64,000 bases of DNA. Origin: Pseudoalteromonas sp. OOF1S-7 (GTDB taxonomy: Bacteria > Pseudomonadota > Gammaproteobacteria > Enterobacterales > Alteromonadaceae). The DNA is taken from the NCBI RefSeq assembly GCF_022347765.1, contig NZ_JAKRFZ010000004.1:186001-250000 (forward strand), read 5' to 3'. Made by a program: the position numbers and the translations under genes. How positions within the stretch are numbered: the first letter of the stretch is position 1; every line of letters begins with the position of its first letter. Positions 47,013 through 57,042 of the stretch are shown here, in pieces. A model generated the notes under the pieces. It had not been told where the DNA came from. It searched no databases and saw only the letters and a list, made by a program, of their open reading frames with translations.

Positions 47013-47889
47013 GGATAACCTCCTGGTTCGTCACCGAATCAACAGGCTGATTCAGTCGTTTACTAATTTCACTTAAGCGGGACAGCGTCTGTAACGTGAT
47101 TGGCAACATGATGGCAGTGTCGACAAATTCCAGTGAGTAGGTCACGATGGAAAACACCTGACCGACACTGATATCAGGGATCAGCTGGACCATCCATAAA
47201 TTGCTCAGTACCGCAATGAACAGCACCAAAAAAATCAGGCCATACACCCAGGCTTCGGTATCTGACAGGCGGATCTCACAGCGCTTAAGGCGCTCAAAAT
47301 GCGCACTCACGGCAACCAGTGGTCGATGGCTCAGCACCCACACCTGTTGCTCCAGTTGATCATTCAATTTGCTGTTTAAGTGGGTGAAACGGTCATGAAA
47401 CAGACCATAAATTAAACACATTAAACCGGCGGCAAAGACTACACTGAACGCCAGGTAGATATGAAAAGCGGCCAGGATCGCCACAGTGGCAATTAGCTGA
47501 ATAACAGCGGTAAACACCCCCGGCAGATCATTTTCGAGAAAATCGACCAGCTCCCGTGACATCGTCAGGCGCGCATCTTTCACCGATACGGGAGCAGCGC
47601 GCAGTTTAAAGGCCAGCATTTCAGCCAGCCGCACCCGCAGGGCGCCAAATACACGAGTATCATAAAAGCGCCTGAGCACACTGACTACAACGAGGGCCAA
47701 CAGGACGCAGGCAAACCAGGTTAGCGGAGCCATTGCACGTTCAAGTACGCCGTCGATGGCATAACCAATAAATAAAGGCAATAAAATCAGTAAGATATTT
47801 TCTAAGATCACCATTGTCCAGGTGAGCAGAATTTTAACTGGGCTGGTGCGAATAATCGCACCAAAAGAAATTGAATTATGGAGGTTCAC
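47002..47889 (-). CDS. ABC six-transmembrane domain protein lacking an ATPase
   Basis: The 295-aa membrane protein resembles the transmembrane half of an ABC exporter, with about five or six hydrophobic segments and an intracellular loop region (RVRLAEMLAFKLRAAPVSVKDARLTMSRELVDFLENDLPGVFT). It ends where a nucleotide-binding domain would begin, and no Walker motif or separate ATPase gene is nearby. The start is GTG 47889 with GGAG upstream. It is the first gene of the operon with the adaptor and RND permease. Its role there is unclear. Confidence 0.8.
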   Translation of the reverse strand: MNLHNSISFGAIIRTSPVKILLTWTMVILENILLILLPLFIGYAIDGVLERAMAPLTWFACVLLALVVVSVLRRFYDTRVFGALRVRLAEMLAFKLRAAPVSVKDARLTMSRELVDFLENDLPGVFTAVIQLIATVAILAAFHIYLAFSVVFAAGLMCLIYGLFHDRFTHLNSKLNDQLEQQVWVLSHRPLVAVSAHFERLKRCEIRLSDTEAWVYGLIFLVLFIAVLSNLWMVQLIPDISVGQVFSIVTYSLEFVDTAIMLPITLQTLSRLSEISKRLNQPVDSVTNQEVIHDV

Positions 47890-47975
47890 AACCGGCTCCG
47901 CGAGTACTACAAACTGACGGCCAGTGTGACAGAGCGCGGCACTAAAAAAGTGTCCCAGATTGCGCTTTACACTTT

Positions 47976-48302
47976 CTAACGTTTTTTGATTCGCTCTGCA
48001 TAACGTTTATGTAAAGCAATGATTTCTTCCTCTGAGGTGCCCTTTTTGAGCATCCGAGCAGGCACTTCGATCACATTATTTGCTTGCGCTCGGGGTACAT
48101 CGGTCCCACACTGAGCGCAGAAGCTACGGTATTTCCAGGTAGTGATCTGGCCTTTTTGAAGCCACCGAAAGTCGCTGCAATTTACCAAATATTGCCTGTC
48201 GGATATTTCCCCACACCGCCTGCAAATACCGGTCGAGATGTCATACATAGACTCCCCAATCAGGAAAATAAACGCACCGCATTCGCACTGACCTAGTTCC
48301 AT
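47976..48302 (-). CDS. Zinc-ribbon protein of unknown function
   Basis: The 108-aa protein has several Cys pairs suited to zinc: CECG at the N-terminus, CRRCG near 28-32, a lone Cys near 42 and CAQCG near 63-67. The C-terminal third is helical and basic (EEEIIALHKRYAERIKKR). AAGGAG precedes the ATG. It begins four bases after the GNAT gene stop, so they are co-transcribed. Function unknown; nucleic acid binding is possible. Confidence 0.65.
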   Translation of the reverse strand: MELGQCECGAFIFLIGESMYDISTGICRRCGEISDRQYLVNCSDFRWLQKGQITTWKYRSFCAQCGTDVPRAQANNVIEVPARMLKKGTSEEEIIALHKRYAERIKKR

Positions 48303-48306
48303 AAGG

Positions 48307-48738
48307 TCACTCCTTGGCTTGATAAATATCTGGTTTACAAACTTGCATCAGGATACTTGGGTCTTCCACAGCTGCAAAGCCAAACTGGGCATATAAGCCG
48401 TGTGCGTCCTTGGTTGCGAGCATCATTCGGCGCAGACCTTGTAATTCAGGGTGGTTAATCACCGCGTCCACCAGCTGCTTACTTAAACCCTGGCCTCTGT
48501 GCTGCTCAAGAATAAACACATCAGCAAGGTAAGCAAACGTAGCCTTGTCGGTGATCACCCGGGCGAACCCCACCAGCTCTGTCGCTTCGCAGTACACGCC
48601 AAAACACAGTGAGTTGTCGATTGCCCTGGCCATGATTTCACGGGGAATATCTTTTGCCCAGTAGGAGCCAGAGATATAGTTGTAAATTACGTCAAAATTA
48701 AGCCGTGTCGGATCGGTGCTGATGGTATAGGCAGGCAT
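48307..48738 (-). CDS. GNAT family acetyltransferase
   Basis: The 143-aa N-acetyltransferase starts at ATG 48738 (AAGGAA upstream); a longer frame to 48816 is less likely. Motif A, LADVFILEQHRGQGLSKQL, includes the acetyl-CoA pyrophosphate-binding signature (QHRGQG), and the C-terminal motif B AHGLYAQFGF is typical. The substrate is unknown. It lies between astB and the zinc-ribbon gene on the same strand. Confidence 0.88.
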   Translation of the reverse strand: MPAYTISTDPTRLNFDVIYNYISGSYWAKDIPREIMARAIDNSLCFGVYCEATELVGFARVITDKATFAYLADVFILEQHRGQGLSKQLVDAVINHPELQGLRRMMLATKDAHGLYAQFGFAAVEDPSILMQVCKPDIYQAKE

Positions 48739-48850
48739 AATATTCCTTCGAAGTGGTGTATGGTCTTGTTTGTTATTATCAAGACCATTAAACCTGTTAA
48801 CCCTTAACTCTGGCAAGCCCGCGAATGAAATTTGTTTCAGACAATGCTGT

Positions 48851-50188
48851 CTACGCCTGCTGAAACGGGTAAACCGACCCTAAATTCAGGATAGTCATGA
48901 GCGCATCCAGTGCATGCTGACTTTCAGTCATTAAACATGGGTCGGCCAGATCGGCCTCACTCAACCTGTCGCGATAGTGCTGGTTTATCCAGTCACGCAG
49001 GCGATGATACAAACCCTCGTCCAGTAAACATGCCGGGTTCACAGCACTGAGCTCTTGCTCGGACAAAGTAACTCGCAGACGCAGGCAGGCCGGTCCGCCA
49101 CCATTTTGCATGCTTTGTTTAAGATCCATATAGATCACTTCGCTTACCGGGTTGCTGGCCTGGCACAATGCAGATAAATACTGCTCCACTTTGCCTACCA
49201 TCTGACATTCTCCCGGCGCAATCACGGCCATACCACCAGACGGCAGGCTGACCAGCTGGCTGTTAAACACGTAACTCTTAACCGCGTCCTCGACGCTGAT
49301 ATCGGCATTTTTTACCTCAATCAGGTGAAGCGGCCGGTCGCCCTGATAGCCCGCTTTGATCTGCTCAATCACGCTTTGCTGCTGATAAAACGCCTGCTCG
49401 TGGAATAAAAAGACATTTTCATTACCAATGGCAATCACGTCATTATGAAACACGCCCTGATCTATTACTTCAGGGTTTTGCTGAATAAATAAAGTATGCT
49501 GCGGGTCCAGCTGGTGGCTACGCGCAACCGCTTCTGATGCCTGGCGCGTTTGGCGTGCAGGGAATAATTGCGGCTTAACCTGAGTATGAGCGTCTTCGCC
49601 ATAAACAAACAACGCCAGACCCTGATGGCCGTAGCTGTCCGCCAGACGCGTGTAGTTTGCCGCGCCCTCGTCGCCATACAATGGGTGCTGTGGCAGTGCA
49701 TCATGATGACTAAAAAAGTCAGGATCACTGAACATGGCCTTGAGGATCTGGCTGGTCTGAGGCGCTTCAATGGCCCGGTGCAGCTTGTTATTCAGGTTGG
49801 CTGGTGTGATATGCAATCTGCCGTCGGCTGAATCACAACTAGGCGACACAGTCGCGGCATTCGCGGTCCACATGGATGAGGCGGAATAACACGCCTTAAG
49901 CAGCTGAGGCTGGGCTTTTGCCGCTTTGCTGATCACCGCACTGTCTGAGCCCGTGAAACCGCAAGCCCTGAGCGTGATTAAGTCCGGTCGGGCATTAGGT
50001 GCAACCACGCCCTGATGCAGACCCAGCTGAACCAGGTGCCACATTTTCTCAAGCCCCTGAAGTGCAGCCTGTTTTGGGTTCGAGATTTTATTGGCATTTG
50101 ACTTGGACGCCACATTACCATACGACAGCCCGGCGTAATTGTGCGTTGGGCCAACCAAGCCATCAAAATTTACTTCGTAGTAGTTCAT
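48851..50188 (-). CDS. astB: N-succinylarginine dihydrolase
   Basis: The 445-aa enzyme hydrolyses succinylarginine to succinylornithine, CO2 and ammonia in the AST arginine catabolic pathway. The N-terminus [20 protein letters not shown] and the active-site Cys region near the C-terminus ([14 protein letters not shown]) are diagnostic of this guanidino-modifying family. AGGGGG precedes the ATG. The gene stands alone, about 23 kb from astE, so the pathway genes are scattered in this genome. Confidence 0.95.
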   Translation of the reverse strand: MNYYEVNFDGLVGPTHNYAGLSYGNVASKSNANKISNPKQAALQGLEKMWHLVQLGLHQGVVAPNARPDLITLRACGFTGSDSAVISKAAKAQPQLLKACYSASSMWTANAATVSPSCDSADGRLHITPANLNNKLHRAIEAPQTSQILKAMFSDPDFFSHHDALPQHPLYGDEGAANYTRLADSYGHQGLALFVYGEDAHTQVKPQLFPARQTRQASEAVARSHQLDPQHTLFIQQNPEVIDQGVFHNDVIAIGNENVFLFHEQAFYQQQSVIEQIKAGYQGDRPLHLIEVKNADISVEDAVKSYVFNSQLVSLPSGGMAVIAPGECQMVGKVEQYLSALCQASNPVSEVIYMDLKQSMQNGGGPACLRLRVTLSEQELSAVNPACLLDEGLYHRLRDWINQHYRDRLSEADLADPCLMTESQHALDALMTILNLGSVYPFQQA

Positions 50189-50442
50189 ATTGCCCCCTTT
50201 TGGTGCAAGCAGCCTGTTTCGGACTCATGCATTGCACCAGATTGGTTATTGTTTTTGTTGATGATCTGCCTTGCATTTTGTCTATACCCCTATAACTTCA
50301 TATATTTCATGACATTAGGTTTTTAATGCTCGCAAGGCTTTAATTATTCCCCGGTCACAGAGTCAAAAGCTATGCCATGTCAGCCTGCCTAATGGCGTAT
50401 CCATTGTTAGGTAGAAGCTGGCTCCCTCAAATGGGCTATGCA

Positions 50443-51408
50443 CTAACTCCCAAAAACCTTAAAGCTGAGGATAAGATAAGCTATGTAGCCGCTAAGCAAC
50501 GCGCCGCCTTCCAGTCGACTTAGACGACGCCCGGTGAACAGAAAAAACAATAGAATAAGCGCACTGGCAAGTAGCACCCACAAATCAAACTGCAATACGC
50601 GAGGGTGAGCAGGCAGTGGTTGTAGTAAAGCAGAAACACCGAGGATCCCAAGGATATTAAAGACATTACTGCCCAGCACATTGCCAATGGCAACATCGGC
50701 ATGGCGACGCATTGCGGCAATCAAAGAGACGGACAGTTCGGGCAAAGAGGTGCCCACCGCCACTAAGGTTAAGCCGATCACCGCCTCTGAAATAGCAAAA
50801 TGCTGAGCCAGGCCCACCGCTCCTTTCAGCAGTACCTGAGAACCCAGTAATAACAGCGCCAAACCGGCGACCAAAAACAAGATAATACGCCAGACAGCAT
50901 CTGGCACGACTTCAATTTCCTTTGCCTCATCAGCATACATTTCAGAAGCAGGCGAACTGTGGTTTTTTTCACTCCAGTAGGCAATGCCCAGATAACCGAC
51001 TAGTGCCCCCAACAGCATAATGCTGTCTGTAGCCGAAAGCCCCTGACCACCTATCAGTACCACCAGCAGTACAGAGCTCAGCACCATAATAACCCCGTCA
51101 CGCCGCAGGATCAGCGGTTGTACCGACATGGGGCTTATCAGCGCACATAAGCCTAATATCAACAAGATATTGCCAATATTACTGCCAACCACATTCCCCA
51201 TGGCTATATCGGGCTGAGCCTGAGCGGCAGCGTCCACAGACACCACCAATTCCGGCGCTGAAGTGCCAAACCCGACAATCACCAGCCCGCTGAGCAAAGG
51301 AGATACGCGCAACCGCCGCGCTGCGGCCACCGCACCGCGGATCAGCGCCTCACCACCCAGTGTCAGCATGGCAATACCCGCTAAAATGAGTCCCAAATCC
51401 AGCGTCAT
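50443..51408 (-). CDS. yrbG: Calcium/sodium antiporter (YrbG/CaCA family)
   Basis: The 321-aa inner-membrane exchanger has ten hydrophobic segments in two inverted repeats. Both alpha-repeat signatures are present: GFGTSAPELVVS with GNVVGSNIGNILLILG, and AVGTSLPELSVS with GNVLGSNVFNILGILG; the two Glu residues are the predicted cation ligands. It probably exports Ca2+ in exchange for Na+ or H+. Monocistronic, with about 80 bases before the MDR oxidoreductase gene end. Confidence 0.9.
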   Translation of the reverse strand: MTLDLGLILAGIAMLTLGGEALIRGAVAAARRLRVSPLLSGLVIVGFGTSAPELVVSVDAAAQAQPDIAMGNVVGSNIGNILLILGLCALISPMSVQPLILRRDGVIMVLSSVLLVVLIGGQGLSATDSIMLLGALVGYLGIAYWSEKNHSSPASEMYADEAKEIEVVPDAVWRIILFLVAGLALLLLGSQVLLKGAVGLAQHFAISEAVIGLTLVAVGTSLPELSVSLIAAMRRHADVAIGNVLGSNVFNILGILGVSALLQPLPAHPRVLQFDLWVLLASALILLFFLFTGRRLSRLEGGALLSGYIAYLILSFKVFGS

Positions 51409-51488
51409 AAGTTATGAGTCCTTGTCAATTAAGCACTTATACTTTAGACGCTGTTTCCTTTCTTTAACAGAGGTAATAACAAATAGCG

Positions 51489-52475
51489 CTAAACATCAAT
51501 CACGACTTTACCCATTGCCGCACCACTTTGCAGACGCGCATGCGCTTGCCCTGCCTGAGCCAACGCAAAACGCTGCTCATCCAGCACCGGTGTTAGATCA
51601 CCGGCTTCAACGATGCGGGCCAATGCATTCAGAATGTGATGATGCGCTTCACGTTTGTGGTTATGCAGCATGGGGATCAGCATAAAGACCACATGCAGCG
51701 ACAGCCCTTTAAAATGCGCCTGCGACAGATCCAGGTCCACCATAGCGACCGTTGAGGCAACATGACCATTGAGTGCCGCCGCCTCAAACGAGTTAGCCAT
51801 ATTAGCACCTCCCACCGAGTCAAAGATCAGATCAAACCCTTTACCATCAGTGTGCCTGGCGACATAGTCGGCAACCGACTCGGTTTTATAGTTGATTGGC
51901 TCGGCGCCCAGACGCTGAATTAAATCCAGCTGAGCTTCACCGCCGCCGGTAGAATAAACACGGGCGCCAAAATGCTTAGCTAACTGCAATGCCACATGAC
52001 CGACCCCACCAGAGCCGCCATGCACTAGCACCTGTTGACCTGCGCTAATACCGCCACGCTGTAACCCTTCATAGGCAGTGATCCCAACCAGGGGTAACGC
52101 CGCCGCTTCACGCATACTCAGATTGCGCGGTTTACGTGCAATCAATCGTGCATCGGCCAGCATATATTCCGCCAGCGCACCTTGTAAGTCGGCCAGCCCA
52201 CCAGCACAGCCATAAACTTCATCGCCTGGTGCAAAGCCGGTTACGCCTTGGCCGACCTCAACCACGGTACCGGCAAAGTCCATCCCCAAAATAGCGGGTA
52301 AAGCTGGTGACAGGGGCAGTGCCTCACCCATGGTACGGATCATGGTATCCACGGTGTTAACACTGCTGGCTGCAACTTGCACCAGCACATGACCGGTGCT
52401 CACGCTGGGTTTAGCAACCTCAGTTGCGCTAAATTCGGCGTCATCACCATATTGATTCAAAACCATTGCTTTCAT
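51489..52475 (-). CDS. MDR-family quinone/alcohol oxidoreductase
   Basis: The 328-aa NADPH-dependent medium-chain reductase has a GroES-like N-terminal domain and a Rossmann fold with the motif VHGGSGGVGHVALQLAKHFGA near 150-170. The zinc-binding Cys cluster and catalytic zinc ligands of classical alcohol dehydrogenases are not apparent, so quinone oxidoreductase or enoyl reductase activity is more likely. It is divergently transcribed from a LysR regulator with a 98-base shared promoter region, a strong sign of regulation by it. Confidence 0.88.
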   Translation of the reverse strand: MKAMVLNQYGDDAEFSATEVAKPSVSTGHVLVQVAASSVNTVDTMIRTMGEALPLSPALPAILGMDFAGTVVEVGQGVTGFAPGDEVYGCAGGLADLQGALAEYMLADARLIARKPRNLSMREAAALPLVGITAYEGLQRGGISAGQQVLVHGGSGGVGHVALQLAKHFGARVYSTGGGEAQLDLIQRLGAEPINYKTESVADYVARHTDGKGFDLIFDSVGGANMANSFEAAALNGHVASTVAMVDLDLSQAHFKGLSLHVVFMLIPMLHNHKREAHHHILNALARIVEAGDLTPVLDEQRFALAQAGQAHARLQSGAAMGKVVIDV

Positions 52476-52573
52476 AATTGTGCTCTCCTGTGTTGATGAC
52501 GAAAACTATACTTGCCTTTCATTATTTTGATAATAGACTTGGTTTTATAATCACTTTATGTATTTTGTTGATA

Positions 52574-53467
52574 ATGAACATTGAACATCTGAAGCTGTTT
52601 ATCCGCATTGCCTCCACCCACAACATCAGTCAGGCAGGTCAGGATCTGGGGCTGTCAGCCGCGGTCGCGAGCAGTCATATTAATAAGCTTGAAACCGACT
52701 TGGGCGTAAGACTGCTGCACCGCACCACCCGCAAGGTCGCTTTGACCGAAGAAGGACAGGCGTTTTTGCCCCATGCCGAGGATGTATTAAACGGCATTGA
52801 AGCCGCCCGCGCCGCCATCGGCGCAGGCACCACCAAAGCCAGTGGCACACTGAGGCTGACCATGCCCGCCTCCTTTGGCCGCATGCACGTTCTGCCGGCT
52901 TTGCCCGGCTTTTTTGCGCTTTATCCGGACATTAAGCTCGACCTGAAACTCTCCGACACCATTGCGGATCTGGTTGAAGGCGGGTTTGATCTGGCCATCC
53001 GAAATAGTGCGCTGAAAGACTCAACTCTGGTCGCCAAGCGGTTAGCAACAGACACTCGTCTGCTCACTTCGGCTCCCGACTATCTGGCCCTTAAAGGAGC
53101 CCCGCAAAGTCCTGAGGATTTGCGGGATCATGCCTGCATTACGCTCTCTGGGCTGGAACACTGGTCTTTTCATACCCCGGATGGCGTCCAGACCATCAAA
53201 GTTCAGGGCCAGCTGCGTGCAGACAACGGCGATGCCATCAGAGAAGCCTGTCAGCTTGGCCTTGGGATCACCATTAATTCGCGCTGGAGTGCGTATCAGG
53301 CATTACGCTCTGGTGAGTTAGTTGAGGTGCTCGCGGCCTACCCCTTGAAGTCTGATACCGCAATCTGGCTGGTTTATCCCAGCTCCCGATTACTCGCGCC
53401 TAAAGTACGGGTTTTTATTGATTACCTGACCCGCTATTTCGGCGATATCCCTTACTGGGAAAAATAA
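52574..53467 (+). CDS. LysR family transcriptional regulator
   Basis: The 297-aa regulator has an N-terminal winged helix (EHLKLFIRIASTHNISQAGQDLGLSAAVASSHINKLETDLGVRLLHRTTR) and a periplasmic-binding-protein-like effector domain from about 90. I chose ATG 52574, the first Met before the helix-turn-helix. It belongs to the large group resembling AaeR/DsdC-type regulators and probably controls the divergent MDR gene. The intergenic ATTATTTTGATAAT near 52521 fits a LysR T-N11-A box. Confidence 0.9.
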   Translation: MNIEHLKLFIRIASTHNISQAGQDLGLSAAVASSHINKLETDLGVRLLHRTTRKVALTEEGQAFLPHAEDVLNGIEAARAAIGAGTTKASGTLRLTMPASFGRMHVLPALPGFFALYPDIKLDLKLSDTIADLVEGGFDLAIRNSALKDSTLVAKRLATDTRLLTSAPDYLALKGAPQSPEDLRDHACITLSGLEHWSFHTPDGVQTIKVQGQLRADNGDAIREACQLGLGITINSRWSAYQALRSGELVEVLAAYPLKSDTAIWLVYPSSRLLAPKVRVFIDYLTRYFGDIPYWEK

Positions 53468-53530
53468 TGTGATGTTCGTGAACCTTTTTGGTCACTGCGC
53501 CGTCTTGTAGAAAAAGCCACAAGGAATAGC

Positions 53531-54037
53531 ATGGAACCATCAAAGGCCGCATTACTGGTATTGTCTGCCCAACAGGGTAACCGGCGTGCGTTCGAAACCT
53601 TATGCGAAGCGTTTTATCAGCCAAGCTGGCGATTTGCAATGAAACTCAGTGGCCAGCGCGCCTGTGCAGATGATATCTGGACCAGTGTGGCAAAAAAGCT
53701 GGGGCAGCTGAAAGAGCCCAGTGCGTTTCGCGCCTGGGTGTTCAGGGCCATCTATCGACGCTTTATCAGTCAAAAGCAAGGCGAAAGTCGGTTCGAAGAC
53801 AGTCAACCGGAACACGCCTACGAGACACCGGATCTGGATACCTCGCTGAGCATTCTGGCACTGATAAATCAGCTTGCTGACGACGAGCGCCACTGCGTGT
53901 ATTTATTTTACTTAGAGCAGATGTCGCTCAGAGACATCGCCAACATACTGGATGTCCCCCAGGGCACCGTTAAATCGAGATTAAACCGCGCACGATCCCA
54001 ATTGCGTGCCATGGTTAACGAGGAGCTAGCATCATGA
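53531..54037 (+). CDS. ECF-like RNA polymerase sigma factor
   Basis: The 168-aa sigma-70 family protein has a region 2 that is shortened or divergent (QPSWRFAMKLSGQRACADDIWTSVAKKL) and a good region 4 (HCVYLFYLEQMSLRDIANILDVPQGTVKSRLNRARSQL at about 125-160). AAGGA precedes ATG 53531. The next gene overlaps by 4 bp and encodes a small membrane protein, the usual position for an anti-sigma factor. The inducing signal is unknown and no promoter sequence for it could be recognised. Confidence 0.87.
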   Translation: MEPSKAALLVLSAQQGNRRAFETLCEAFYQPSWRFAMKLSGQRACADDIWTSVAKKLGQLKEPSAFRAWVFRAIYRRFISQKQGESRFEDSQPEHAYETPDLDTSLSILALINQLADDERHCVYLFYLEQMSLRDIANILDVPQGTVKSRLNRARSQLRAMVNEELAS

Positions 54038-54387
54038 ATTTAGACAAAGAGATCAGTAAAGCATTACAACAAGAGCAAGCCGAGATGGCCCCGATCCTTG
54101 CTGAGGAAAAAGGCCTGTTCACTATGCTGGGCAATGTATATCAGGGCAATACCCGCTTTTGGGTGATTCTGGCCTCGATCAGCGCCCTGATGATCACCCT
54201 AGGTTTTGTATACAGCGGTTATCGTTTTTATATTGCCACATCGGTGATGGATCAGGTCTTTTGGGCGGTGTGGTTTATTGCCGGGTTAGTGGTGCAAATA
54301 GCCACCAAGCTGTGGATCTTTATGGAAATGAATCGCCAAAGTGTACTCCGGGAGATCAATGCTCTGGCAATGCGATTGATTAAATAA
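54034..54387 (+). CDS. DUF6768-like membrane protein, possible anti-sigma partner
   Basis: The 117-aa protein has a polar N-terminal part (about 1-40) and two membrane helices (about 43-63 and 72-92), ending with KLWIFMEMNRQSVLREINALAMRL, a pattern I associate with DUF6768 proteins encoded beside ECF-like sigma factors. The ATG overlaps the sigma stop as ATGA. A role in restraining the sigma factor at the membrane is inferred from position, as no zinc anti-sigma motif is present. Confidence 0.7.
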   Translation: MNLDKEISKALQQEQAEMAPILAEEKGLFTMLGNVYQGNTRFWVILASISALMITLGFVYSGYRFYIATSVMDQVFWAVWFIAGLVVQIATKLWIFMEMNRQSVLREINALAMRLIK

Positions 54388-54402
54388 GCGCAGGGCCCGC
54401 TT

Positions 54403-54768
54403 TTAGCGAGATGCTGAAGGCGGGGCTTGTTCACAGATCACTTTTCCGAACACGCTGGCATCTACCTCAAGGCATTGCAAGTCATTCAGGACTGACTTCA
54501 CAGCGTCGCTGCAGCGTTTCTCCCGCACCACCGGATGACCTTTAGGCTCAACGCGATAGGCGGTACCCGCACACAACTCTTTTGCTGCGCTCAGCCACAA
54601 TGTAAGCAACTCAGTCGCCGGCGCGTCGGGATCAGATACGGATACCAAATACACCCCATTTACCCGCGATGTTACCTCTATTTTTGGCGCTGCCAGAACC
54701 GTGCTACAGGCTAATAAAAGCGTTGCTGCAATGGATGCATGCCATAACTTATGTGAAACGGTTGTCAC
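54403..54768 (-). CDS. Exported small protein with four Cys, unknown
   Basis: The 121-aa protein starts at GTG 54768 with a signal peptide (SHKLWHASIAATLLLACSTVLAA). Its mature part has four Cys (near 66, 86, 99 and 112), suggesting two disulfides in the periplasm. I do not recognise the family. It follows the flavin reductase by 29 bases on the same strand and could be the last gene of the photolyase operon, but the ribosome-binding site is weak. Confidence 0.6.
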   Translation of the reverse strand: MTTVSHKLWHASIAATLLLACSTVLAAPKIEVTSRVNGVYLVSVSDPDAPATELLTLWLSAAKELCAGTAYRVEPKGHPVVREKRCSDAVKSVLNDLQCLEVDASVFGKVICEQAPPSASR

Positions 54769-54797
54769 CTTGCGCTTAATGCTCCTTTTTGTGATGC

Positions 54798-55448
54798 CTA
54801 TTCGCCATCCAGACTCAGCGCTCTGGGCGGTTGTTCAGGCTTTGCATAACTCAAACGGCCCAGTCTTTGGGTTTTATGATAACTGTCGAGCCCGGATATA
54901 GCGACTGTGTTGAGAGACTCGATGTCGATATAACCATCGGCCTTGATGCTCTGTTGCGGCAGCTGGATGTCCATCACCTCACCAATGACCAAAATGGTGC
55001 CATTGATCTCCAGTTTTAGCACTTCACGCAACGCCAGCGCAAACTTAAGCTGACTTTGCGCCACATAAGGCGCGGCAATACCCGCTTCATGCTGAGTGTC
55101 CAGCCCGACCTGTGCAAATTCAGAGATACCAGGCGCATAACGCGCCGATGTCTGATGTGCTTTCTGCCAGATGTCGGAGCTAACATGATTCAGCGTATAA
55201 AAACCTGTGGCTTTAAGATTACTCAGGGTATCTCTTGGCACGGTATCGGGGCGAATGATCATGCCTGTCAGCGGCGGGTTAGCCCCGATATGAAACACCG
55301 AACTAACAATCGCCAGATTCGGGTTGCCCTGGGCATCCTGAGTACCGACCAGGTTAGCACTTTTAAACCCCGACAAGCTGTTGATCAGCCGTGCCCTTTC
55401 CCGCTCCTGCATACTGGCTATGTCTTCCCGGTTGAGCTGTTTGATCAT
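54798..55448 (-). CDS. Flavin reductase family protein
   Basis: The 216-aa protein of the flavin reductase-like FMN-binding split-barrel family starts at ATG 55448 (AGGAAGG upstream). Family-like blocks are KSANLVGTQDAQGNPNLAIVSSVFHIGANPPL and RPDTVPRDTLSNLKATGFYTLNHV. It may reduce or bind FMN with NAD(P)H. It follows the Fe-S photolyase gene by 31 bases on the same strand. Supply of reduced flavin to the flavoproteins encoded upstream is a reasonable inference. Confidence 0.85.
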   Translation of the reverse strand: MIKQLNREDIASMQERERARLINSLSGFKSANLVGTQDAQGNPNLAIVSSVFHIGANPPLTGMIIRPDTVPRDTLSNLKATGFYTLNHVSSDIWQKAHQTSARYAPGISEFAQVGLDTQHEAGIAAPYVAQSQLKFALALREVLKLEINGTILVIGEVMDIQLPQQSIKADGYIDIESLNTVAISGLDSYHKTQRLGRLSYAKPEQPPRALSLDGE

Positions 55449-55479
55449 CTGTATACCTTCCTCATTTATCACTTCAGTG

Positions 55480-57042
55480 TTAAAGCTGTTCAATATTATC
55501 GAGCACCTGCCTGGCGCGTTCGAGCACGGCTTGTTTGTCTTCGTCTGACTTTTTCAGCCAGTTACTGTATACCATTTTGGTGCGCGGGTTACTGACAAAC
55601 TGTGCATGGTGTTGCTGCATAAAGTGCCAGTACAAGGCATTGAGCGGACAGGCAGAGTCAGTGACAGTTTCTGTCACCTTGTAGGCGCAATCGCCGCAAT
55701 AGTCGCTCATTTTTTTAATGTAGTTGCCACTGGCTGCATAGGCCTTAGAGCCAACAATGCCACCATCGGCAAACTGGCTCATGCCCCGGGTGTTTGGCAT
55801 TTCAACCCATTCGATGGCGTCGATATAAATGCCCAGATACCAGTCATCCACCTCATCCGGGGCAATGCCAGCCACCAGACAAAAGTTGCCTGTGACCATC
55901 AGGCGCTGGATATGATGCGCATAGGCATAGGTCAGCGATTGGGTGATGGCATGACTGAGACAGCGCATTTTGGTCTCACCGTTCCAGAACCAGGATGGCA
56001 GGCTGCGCTTGGCCTGCAAATGATTGAGCTGTGCATACTGGGGCATATTGGCCCAATAAATCCCCCGCACAAATTCACGCCAGCCAATGATCTGACGGAC
56101 AAAGCCTTCAATTTGAGCCAGGCTGATGGTCCCATGAGACTGCTCGAATGCCGCAATGGCCGCATCGACCACCATTTTCGGGCTAAGTATTTTGGCATTA
56201 ATCGCAAAAGACAGGCGGGAGTGATACAAGCTCCAGCCCCGGTCTTCACCCAGATCTATGAGCTTGCCCGTCATGGCATCCTGAAATCGTCCGAAAGACG
56301 GCAAACAATGTTGGCAAAAAAACGTCAGCAAGTCTGTTGCCTGAACCCGATTAACGGGCCACAATAACTGCTTATCTGCCTGACCTATGGTTTTGATCTG
56401 GTGGTGTTCCAGTCGCGCTAAAATGCCAGTAACATCGTTAGCGAACACCAGTGGCTCGGGGATATCGGCAAGATCCGCCGCTTTAAGTTTGTTGCGGTTA
56501 TCGCTGTCGAAGTTCCACTGCCCACCCTGCGGCTCACCATCAACCATCAACACATTAAATTCACTGCGCATCTTGCGATAAAAGTGCTCCAGGCGATGAC
56601 GCTTGTCGCGCTTGAAATAACGACTTAACTGTTCATCGGCGAGATAAAAATGCTCAGTGTCATACACACTCGACGTGACTGAAAGCGACTCACAAAACGC
56701 TGCCAGTTGCGTGCGCAGCCGATATTCGTCAGGGAGTTGATAGGCAAAATGACTGATGTTGTGCTCGCTAAACAGATGCGTCAGTAGTTCAGGGAGAGAG
56801 GCAAAATCCTGAGTATCATCCAGCGTCAGGTGAAGTACCCGGTGCCCAGCCGACTCAAGCGCCTGCGCAAAGGCTTGCATTGCAGCGAAAAACGCGCACA
56901 CCTTTTGAACATGATGGCGTGTGTAACTGGCTTCCTGATGCAGCTCGGCCACCACATACAATACATCGTCGGATTTTTCTTTGTACCAGGAGTGACCAGC
57001 ATTAAGCTGATCGCCCAGGATTAATCTCAGTTGCTTACTCAT
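55480..57042 (-). CDS. Fe-S bacterial cryptochrome/photolyase ((6-4) photolyase-like, PhrB/CryB type)
   Basis: The 520-aa protein starts at ATG 57042 with [19 protein letters not shown], the family hallmark. The Rossmann-like antenna domain is followed by an FAD-binding helical domain with [15 protein letters not shown]. Near the C-terminus, Cys residues in [16 protein letters not shown] and ACPLNALYW provide the four ligands of the [4Fe-4S] cluster known in Agrobacterium PhrB. That enzyme repairs (6-4) photoproducts, and this is the best prediction here. The start overlaps the DUF2256 gene. Confidence 0.92.
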   Translation of the reverse strand: MSKQLRLILGDQLNAGHSWYKEKSDDVLYVVAELHQEASYTRHHVQKVCAFFAAMQAFAQALESAGHRVLHLTLDDTQDFASLPELLTHLFSEHNISHFAYQLPDEYRLRTQLAAFCESLSVTSSVYDTEHFYLADEQLSRYFKRDKRHRLEHFYRKMRSEFNVLMVDGEPQGGQWNFDSDNRNKLKAADLADIPEPLVFANDVTGILARLEHHQIKTIGQADKQLLWPVNRVQATDLLTFFCQHCLPSFGRFQDAMTGKLIDLGEDRGWSLYHSRLSFAINAKILSPKMVVDAAIAAFEQSHGTISLAQIEGFVRQIIGWREFVRGIYWANMPQYAQLNHLQAKRSLPSWFWNGETKMRCLSHAITQSLTYAYAHHIQRLMVTGNFCLVAGIAPDEVDDWYLGIYIDAIEWVEMPNTRGMSQFADGGIVGSKAYAASGNYIKKMSDYCGDCAYKVTETVTDSACPLNALYWHFMQQHHAQFVSNPRTKMVYSNWLKKSDEDKQAVLERARQVLDNIEQL

